From Posidonia oceanica (taxonomy: Eukaryota; Streptophyta; Magnoliopsida; Alismatales; Posidoniaceae), in NCBI GenBank assembly GCA_037176725.1, contig JAZBRS010000026.1, positions 60,614,501 to 60,678,500 on the forward strand: DNA of 64,000 bases. Direction: 5' to 3'. The notes below the pieces were generated by a model. That model searched no databases and was not told the origin of the DNA. It saw nothing but the letters and a program-made list of their open reading frames with translations. Of the stretch, positions 57,934-64,000 are shown piece after piece; position 1 is the stretch's first letter; every line of letters begins with the position of its first letter. The position numbers and the translations under genes are program-made.

Positions 57934-59106
57934 ATGATCAAGGAAGAGATAATGAAGCAGCTTGATGTTAACTTTCTAAAAGTCGTCCTTTACCCTGAAT
58001 GGCTTGCAAACATCGTGCCAGTGCCCAAGAAGGACGGTCGGATTCGGATATGTATCGACTACAGGGACCTGAACAAGGCGAGTCCCAAGGATGACTTCCC
58101 ATTGCCTCACATTGACGTCCTAGTCGACAACACCGTGGGCCACAAGATGCTATCCTTTATGGACGGTTTCTCCGGCTATAATCAGATCAGGATGGCAGAA
58201 GAAGACATGGAAAAGACTTCATTCATCACCCCCTGGGGGGTCTTCTGTTATCAGGTTATGCCGTTTGGGTTGAAGAACGCCGGCGCAACTTATCAGAGAG
58301 CCATGACTGCACTCTTTCACGACCTCATGCACCAAGAAGTGGAGGTCTATGTAGATGACATGATCGCAAAGACCAAAGAGCCTGAGGATCACCTTGCTTG
58401 CCTGAAGAAGCTCTTTGACCGTCTGAGGAAATACAGACTGAGACTTAACCCCAGTAAATGCGTGTTTGGGGTTTCATCTGGCAAACTTCTGGGCTACATT
58501 GTTAGCCAAAGGGGGATTGAAGTGGACCCGATGAAAGCTAAAGCCATCGTGGAGATGCCACCCCCTAGAACCGAGAAGGAGATTCGAGGCCTACTTGGGC
58601 GTTTACAGTACATCAGTCGCTTCATTGCACAGCTTACGCCCATCTGCGAGCCCATTTTCAAGCTCCTGTGGAAAAATGCACAAATTGACTGGAATGAAGA
58701 ATGTCAGGCCGCATTCGATAAGATCAAGCAACTGCTGGTCAAACCCCCCGTCCTGGTCCCTCCCACACCAGGAAGACCTCTGCTCCTCTACCTCTCAACT
58801 ACGCAGCATTCCATGGGCGCCATCTTGGGCCAACACGACGAATCTGGTAGGAAGGAGCGCGCCATCTACTACCTAAGCAAGAAATTTAATGAATGTGAAG
58901 CCAGGTACAGCACGATGGAGAAGACCTGTCTGTCCCTTGTCTGGGCCGCGCAGAAACTGAGACACTATATGATGGCGTACCCAGTTCAGCTCTTGTGCCG
59001 TCATGACCCTATCAAATTTCTTTTCCAAAAGCCGGCTTTGGTGGGCAGATGTGTCAAGTGGCAGGTTTTGTTATCTCAATACGACATCACCTTCGTCACA
59101 CAGTGA
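57934..59106 (+). other. Reverse transcriptase and first RNase H section of B
   Basis: All RT blocks are present: WLANIVPVPKKDG, CIDYRDLNKASPKDDFPLP, FSGYNQIRM, MPFGLKNAGATYQR, YVDDMIAKT, LNPSKCVFGV, GYIVSQRGIEVDP. The connection RNase H (RPLLLYLSTTQHSMGAIL, ARYSTMEKTCLSLVWA) is the weakened original domain. The open stretch ends at TGA 59104 (FVTQ then stop). Confidence 0.85.
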
Positions 59107-59109
59107 TCT

Positions 59110-60975
59110 ATGAAAGGCCAGGCTATGGCAGATCACCTTGCGGATTTCCCTTTGCCCGAGTATCAGCCACTCCAGACGCAGTTCCCGGATGAAGACATTC
59201 TCTTTGCAATGGAGGACTCGGAGGAGAAAGACCCTGAAGAGCAAGAGCATTGGCGGCTGTACTTCGACGGTGCTGTCAATAAAAAGGGTCGGGGCATAGG
59301 CGCAGTGCTGACCACGCCCCAGGGGCAAATGATCCCTTTTGCGAGGAAGCTGACTTTCGCATGCACGAACAATGAGGCAGAATATGAAGCATGCATCCTG
59401 GGTTTGAAAGTCGCCCTCGAGCATAAGGCGCAGAAGCTACATGTGCACGGTGATGCCATACTGGTGATCTCTCAAGTGAACAGCGACTGGAAGACCAAGG
59501 ACCCGAAGCTCGTGCCGTATCACGAATGTCTGCTGGGGCTAATAGAAGAGTTCGAAAGCATTGACTTCACATACATGAACAGAGCAAAGAATGCGTATGC
59601 AGACGCACTAGCAACCTTGGCATCTTGGCTCAATATACCAGAGAACAGCAAGGTAGATGTGTCAGTCACCTGCATAGAGGAGCCCGCCCATTGCATGAAC
59701 ATAGAGGAAGCAGATTCGGCCGCGGAGCAGCCATGGTATCATGATATCAAAGCATTCTTGGAATCCGGCAGTCTCCCACCTGGCACCACCGCGGAAGATA
59801 AGAGAACTTTGGCGCGTCTGGCGTCAAAATATGTGTTGGGGGCTGGGCAGTTATACAGAAGATCGTACAATCAGATGCTACTACGCTGCCTGGACAAGCC
59901 GGAGGCTGATACCCTAATGCTTCAAGTACATGCAGGGACCTGTGGCCCGCACATGAACGGTGTCCTCTTAGCCAAGAAGATCATGCTCCAAGGATATTTC
60001 TGGCAAACCATGGAGGCGGACTGCTGCCGGTTTGTGCGTAAATGCCACAACTGTCAGGTCCATGGTAATTTTATCAAGGCCCCTCCTCATCAGCTGCATA
60101 ACATGTCCTCGCCGTGGCCTTTCTCCACCTGGGGGATCGACGTCATTGGCGCAATACACCCCACTGCTTCAAACGGCCATCGCTTCATCATGGTAGCGAT
60201 AGACTACTTCACTAAGTGGGTGGAAGCAGCCTCTTACAGAACAATCACCGCGGTGGCAACAGAAAAATTCATCAGGCACAACATCGTTGCCCGATACGAG
60301 GTCCCTCACTCCATCATCTCTGATAATGGCACGAACTTCATCGCCAAGAGAACTGAGGAGTTCCTACAGAATTTCAGAATCAAGCATCACCGCTCCTCAC
60401 CATATCGGCCTCAGATGAATGGAGCAGTGGAGTCTGCTAACAAGAATATCATCAAAATCATGAAGAAGATGGCGGAAACCCACAAGGACTGGCACGATCA
60501 GCTCCCGTATGCACTCTGGGCGTACAGGACATCAATCCGGACCTCAACAGGAGCCACCCCATACTCGCTGGTGTACGGCATGGAAGCAGTATTACCCGTC
60601 GAGGTGGAGGTCCCCTCGCTACGGATCTTACGAGAAGCTGAGTTGGAAGAGGCAGAATGGGTCGAAGACCGCTGCGTCCAACTGAATCTGATTGATGAGC
60701 ACAGACTACAAGCCATGCATAACGCTCACTATTACCAAAAGCGAATGGCTAGAGCATTCCTGAAGAAAGTCCGGCCCAGAAGCTTCCAGTCCGGGGATCT
60801 TGTTCTACGCGCCATTCATCTACCTGACGGTCGAGGCAAATTCCGACGTAACTGGCGCGGTCCCTTTGTAGTCAAACAGATCTTCTCAGGCGGCACAGTA
60901 ACTCTTGAGGACATGGACCAGGTCGAGCAGTCCGAGCCGGTCAACATGTGCTACCTCAAGAAGTACTACCAGTAG
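59110..60975 (+). other. Second (archaeal-type) RNase H and integrase section of B
   Basis: Second RNase H: YFDGAVNKKGRGIGAVL, NNEAEYEACILGL, HGDAILVISQV, NAYADALATLASW, with all four acidic positions kept. Integrase: HHCC finger (LQVHAGTCGPH ... CHNC at 2592-2595), core GIDVIG, SDNGTNF and NGAVESANK with DX35E spacing, then the C-terminal SH3-like region (GDLVLRAIHLPDGRGKF). 621 codons without interruption. Confidence 0.85.
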
Positions 60976-62235
60976 CTGGGAGTAGCCCTTGCGGATCCTT
61001 CCTCCCACTTGTCATATCTTCACCACTCGCATGTCTTTGTATCTCTTTTCGCTCTATCTCCTCCCTACTTCACTTCATTCCATTTCCTACATTTCCTGAC
61101 ATTGCAGCACTCTTGTGCATCCCTGCTTATCTCGTTCACATTCCTCATCAAATCATGCGTTGCATAGTTGCCCGGTGATGAAAATCGGAGGTGCTTGCCT
61201 ACTGCGAAAGGAATCTCCCAACTTCACCTGATACTACTTAGACGTCTTGACTAGTGAGGGAGCCACCACTCAATGAAAGCGGGCGAAGTGCCCAAATTCC
61301 TAAAGACTTACGCTCCTAGAAGAGTACTAGGTGTTAGCCAGGAAGCAATACATATTTCAGCTTAGATATGCAAAAAAAAAGAGAGAAAGAGAGAGCCAAA
61401 AGTCGGTACCTGGAAAAAACCCTAACACCCATTTCCCCTAGGGAAGGGACAGCGGAGACCTGCAAGCCAAAAGAGCAAGAAAAATGAAAAAGAATGAAAA
61501 AGAAAAAAAGAAAAAAACAAAAAACCAAGGAAAAAGGAGAATGATGGAAAAAGAAAGGGAGGGAGACAAAGGCCCCATTCCCGCAAAAACAAAAAAAAAA
61601 GCAAAGAAAGAAAAAGAAAAAAAAGAGAATAAAGGCAAGCAGGGTAACCCCGCACCTCTCACCTACCCCAGAAAAGAGTCAAAGCCCGGATCAGGTCCTC
61701 CTCGCTTCCAAAATGGAAATGAGGAGAGCCCTGCACACCGACATGAAAAGAGAAGGAAGAGGTAGGAGCGAGTGTAAGTCCTTGAGAGTTTAGCATGGAG
61801 CCCGTCTACTCTACACCACCACCAAACATCACCAACACCCTTTCCTAGAGTGCCACCAACAAATCAGGAGTCCGAGTAGAGTCCGGTGAGTTAGGGACCG
61901 CTCCTTTCTTATGCAGCAGACACCAAAGTACCCCGATACTGAGGGCAAACTACACCAATCACGCATGCATCCGCATTTTCCAGTCATCTCCACTCCTTCT
62001 GATCATTCTACTCCGCAAAAGCTTACTCCAGTGCTGAGACAGTACTTCTACTCAACACGAGTTGGCACCGTCAGGCTGCAACAACCCGGGACTCCCGCCA
62101 ATCCCCGCCGCATTGACAGAATTTCTTTACTTACATATGTTCAATTGCCATAGTCTGAACTTTTACTGTTTAAATGTGTTGGACTGTCTCTACCAGTTTC
62201 AGAATCTGCTTTCCGAATAATAGTCTTGTGTCTAT
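60976..62235 (+). other. Spacer between integrase and DUF7745 ORF in element B
   Basis: Non-coding, with a long polypurine run (61365-61660). TCTCTACCAGTTTCAG near 62200 looks like a 3' splice site, suggesting the downstream ORF could be expressed from a spliced RNA. This is inference only. Confidence 0.5.
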
Positions 62236-63522
62236 ATGAGATCTGATAATCCACAGTCTTGGCAACAGGTATCTGAAGATTTTGTGACAGCCGTCCGCCT
62301 ACATTCTGCAATCTGCGCAATGGGTTTCCCCACATTGGTGACCCCGACATACTGTTCCGAGATCCTACGAGAATGGATCGGCAAGCTTACCAAAGATGAC
62401 TGTGAGAAGCTGCGCCTGTGGGGCATTCCGACCAAGTTGCTAAAGGCTGCTAATGTAGAAGTAAGCCGCCATCTCCTATGTGCTGCTGCGCGATTCTGGA
62501 AACCAGCACACCACGTCTTCCGTTTCGGTAGAACTGAACTGACACCTACACTGGAAGAAGTGCGCCGAATCTGTGGCTTTTCCAAGATCCTAGGGCCACC
62601 CATCTTCATGAGGCGTGACGGATACATCGCAGTCCTGAAACAGCTGACCGGCCTCTCTACCCGAAGTTGCCAGCAGAAACTGATTTGCACCAGCGGGCCC
62701 ATGCCTCTGCTTCGCCTAGCGTATTTTGATGATATTGTGGAAAAGCGCGCTGAACTCGGAGATGAGTTGTGGCTCCGGGGGTTTGCCACCCGTTTCCTAG
62801 GCGAATTGGTCTTTACTCATGGCAAGACGACGGTGGTCGTCGAAATCGCTGAAATAGCACTCGCTGTGGTGACTCGCCAAATAGATCTGGCACCAGTTGT
62901 CCTGGCAGAAACATACCGCGGACTGGACCGCATCTCGCATCGCTGCCGCCACTTCCATGGTTGCGGAGCACTCATCCAGGTCTGGCTAGCCGCACACACT
63001 GAGATAGACCTTCTGCGCCCCCAAGTACATGCTTTCGAGGCCTACTGCAACAGCGGCCATGCCAAGGCAGTCAAGAGCGTCAAGGAAGAACACGAAAGGC
63101 TATCAGGACTGACAGATGACACAGTAACCTGGCGCATCATTCCTTCTGCGGCCGAACCATTCACTGTCTTCTTCAATGCGCGCGACATGCGGTTGGTTGT
63201 GCTACCGGGACTCACCGCGGGTGTGGAATACCACCCTATCAGAGTCATGCGCCAGTTCGGCTTCCGGCAAGACGCCTTTGTCGACAGCACAGCACCTAGG
63301 CTCCTTCAAGAATATCCCCTCAGTACAATCGCCCCGACGAAGGAGCTGGCCAACCTAATGCAGAATGGGGTGCGATCAACAGACATCGCGGCTACAAGAG
63401 GCGTGGGGTGCACTCCTGAGTACGTCACCGAGGTGCAGGACCTCTGGCCCATCAATGAGATCCCACCAAGCGGTCCCTTGTTCCCTGACTCTGGAAAATC
63501 GAAGAAGGCCCGAATCAGTTAG
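62236..63522 (+). CDS. DUF7745 protein carried by element B
   Basis: 428 codons, ATG 62236 to TAG, no interruption. The DUF7745 pattern is followed throughout: LREWIGKLTKDDCEKL, WGIPTKLLKAANVEVSRHLL, AARFWKPAHHVFRFG, ELTPTLEEVRRICGFSKI, FLGELVFTHG, CRHFHGCGALIQVWLAAH, VTWRIIPSAAEPFTVFF, VEYHPIRVMRQFGFRQDAF. It ends in a short basic tail (GKSKKARIS). No signal peptide or membrane segment is seen, which argues against an envelope role despite the env-like position after integrase. The domain is plant-specific and of unknown function. The pseudogene at 19953-21276 is its counterpart in element A. The start is supported by similarity of A up to the same point. Confidence 0.8.
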   Translation: MRSDNPQSWQQVSEDFVTAVRLHSAICAMGFPTLVTPTYCSEILREWIGKLTKDDCEKLRLWGIPTKLLKAANVEVSRHLLCAAARFWKPAHHVFRFGRTELTPTLEEVRRICGFSKILGPPIFMRRDGYIAVLKQLTGLSTRSCQQKLICTSGPMPLLRLAYFDDIVEKRAELGDELWLRGFATRFLGELVFTHGKTTVVVEIAEIALAVVTRQIDLAPVVLAETYRGLDRISHRCRHFHGCGALIQVWLAAHTEIDLLRPQVHAFEAYCNSGHAKAVKSVKEEHERLSGLTDDTVTWRIIPSAAEPFTVFFNARDMRLVVLPGLTAGVEYHPIRVMRQFGFRQDAFVDSTAPRLLQEYPLSTIAPTKELANLMQNGVRSTDIAATRGVGCTPEYVTEVQDLWPINEIPPSGPLFPDSGKSKKARIS

Positions 63523-64000
63523 AGCCGTCATGCAGCTGTCACTCTATTTTCCTTTCAAGTTGTGCTGTACTTTTTAGCCTGCCACAGGCGTGTAACCGAC
63601 AGTTCTATCAATGCAAATGTGTTTTGTGCTGGCTACTCGCATTTCAAAGCTGATTAATGCATTCCATGCTCCTCGCCGCACATCCGGAGGCCCCTGGCCC
63701 GACTTGTTGCCCGCGTGACGAAAGTCCTTGACAAACGACCCAGGCTCCAGGATCTCTGCGGACCCACGTCGTCAAATCCTGCTGCCGGACATCCCCAGCT
63801 ACGTCTTCATCGGGCTGGTACCCCAAACTACTCGTCTGACAAACACGTCAGTTTTGTCCATCCTTCGCCTTTCGATGCCAGGGACGTTTCGACCAACCCC
63901 TGGTATCATCCTGATACCAGGGGCATCTTTTCCGATGCCCCGCGGTATCTCATCCATGTCACCGCCTTCCTCTTTGCCGGTCGATAAGTCCGATATCTTA
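63523..64000 (+). other. 3' region of element B (start)
   Basis: Non-coding. The first 120 bp match the sequence next to the A ORF (CAGGCGTGTAACC). GATGCCAGGGACG and a GGTATCATCCTGATACC hairpin follow. The part at 63800-63850 is the reverse complement of the 19325-19376 motif in A. The window ends before any tandem array or LTR. Confidence 0.55.

Larger units (their letters stand above)
52270..60975 (+). pseudogene. Gag-protease-RT-RNaseH-aRNaseH-integrase polyprotein of element B
   Basis: One frame of 2902 codons from ATG 52270 to TAG 60973-60975. It is interrupted by four stops and no frameshift: TAG 53608, TAA 56491, TAG 57922, TGA 59104 (codons 447, 1408, 1885, 2279). Element A has CAG at the third position and CGA at the fourth, so these stops are single C-to-T changes there. 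Order: Pro-rich N-terminus, capsid core (about 355-500), zinc knuckle 668-681, protease (Asp1039), RT (YVDD 2027-2030), RNase H, second archaeal-type RNase H (Asp2333), integrase (D2624, D2685, E2721). It ends CYLKKYYQ without a chromodomain. The earlier in-frame TTG at 52249 is a less likely start. Confidence 0.85.
44885..64000 (+). mobile_element. Tat-lineage gypsy element B with DUF7745 ORF (3' end outside window)
   Basis: Order: 5' LTR 44885-50951, PBS, leader, gag-pol 52270-60975, spacer, DUF7745 ORF 62236-63522, start of the 3' repeat region. No 3' LTR is seen before 64000. Two RNase H domains, absence of a chromodomain, very long LTRs and the TGGCGACTC PBS place it in the Tat/Ogre group. 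The 5 bp before the LTR are CATAT. Confidence 0.85.

Noticed and set aside
62236..63522. Envelope protein in the position after integrase
   Set aside because: No signal peptide or membrane helix; the sequence follows DUF7745 along its length.
1..64000. tRNA, rRNA or snoRNA genes
   Set aside because: No cloverleaf or rRNA core sequence noticed; a tRNAscan or Rfam search would be decisive and was not possible.

Overview
The window is repeat-dominated nuclear DNA of a seed plant, most likely an angiosperm with a large genome. Plant-restricted protein families appear (plant mobile domain, DUF7745, transposon-type Ulp1 protease), together with copia, Tat-lineage gypsy and hAT transposons. There are plant-like introns, no bacterial-style operons, and no RNA gene that I can recognise. 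I see no intact single-copy host gene; nearly everything is nested transposable elements.

1-10.6 kb: a decayed Ulp1-like cysteine-protease gene on the minus strand (574-1881, 7055-7462, 10005-10606). It is split by a gag-only copia element (1882-7054) and by a 2.5-kb solo LTR (7463-9999) with a perfect 5-bp target-site duplication. A hAT-type terminus abuts its 3' end. 10.6-13.0 kb: an LTR plus gag stub of another gypsy element (10607-12030), followed by small MITE-like pieces.

13.0-29.2 kb, element A (minus strand, Tat-lineage gypsy): 3' LTR 12969-16415, polypurine tract, ten-copy 146-bp array, decayed DUF7745 ORF, and decayed integrase / second RNase H / RT / protease, broken near 29.18 kb. 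29.2-44.9 kb, element C (minus strand, related): LTR-like block ending at 32112, polypurine tract, 36-44-bp repeat arrays, then three genes encoding plant-mobile-domain proteins on the opposite (plus) strand at 35.1-36.5, 36.8-39.7 and 40.5-41.9 kb. A 1.26-kb non-autonomous hAT element with target-site duplication sits at 43611-44870.

44.9 kb to the end, element B (plus strand, same family as A): a 6.07-kb 5' LTR, tRNA-Arg-type PBS, and one gag-protease-RT-RNaseH-aRNaseH-integrase reading frame (52270-60975). That frame is broken only by four stop codons, each explicable by a single C-to-T change. An uninterrupted 428-codon DUF7745 ORF follows. The 3' LTR lies outside the window.

The most unusual signals are three. 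Sixteen copies of a palindromic cassette, built from alternating GTTNNNCGC / GCGNNNAAC arms, lie in LTR A, in the LTR-like block of C and upstream of each mobile-domain gene, and are absent from B. Related Tat elements carry mobile-domain-type cargo (DUF7745 sense, PMD antisense). Most premature stops look like C-to-T changes at Gln or Arg codons.
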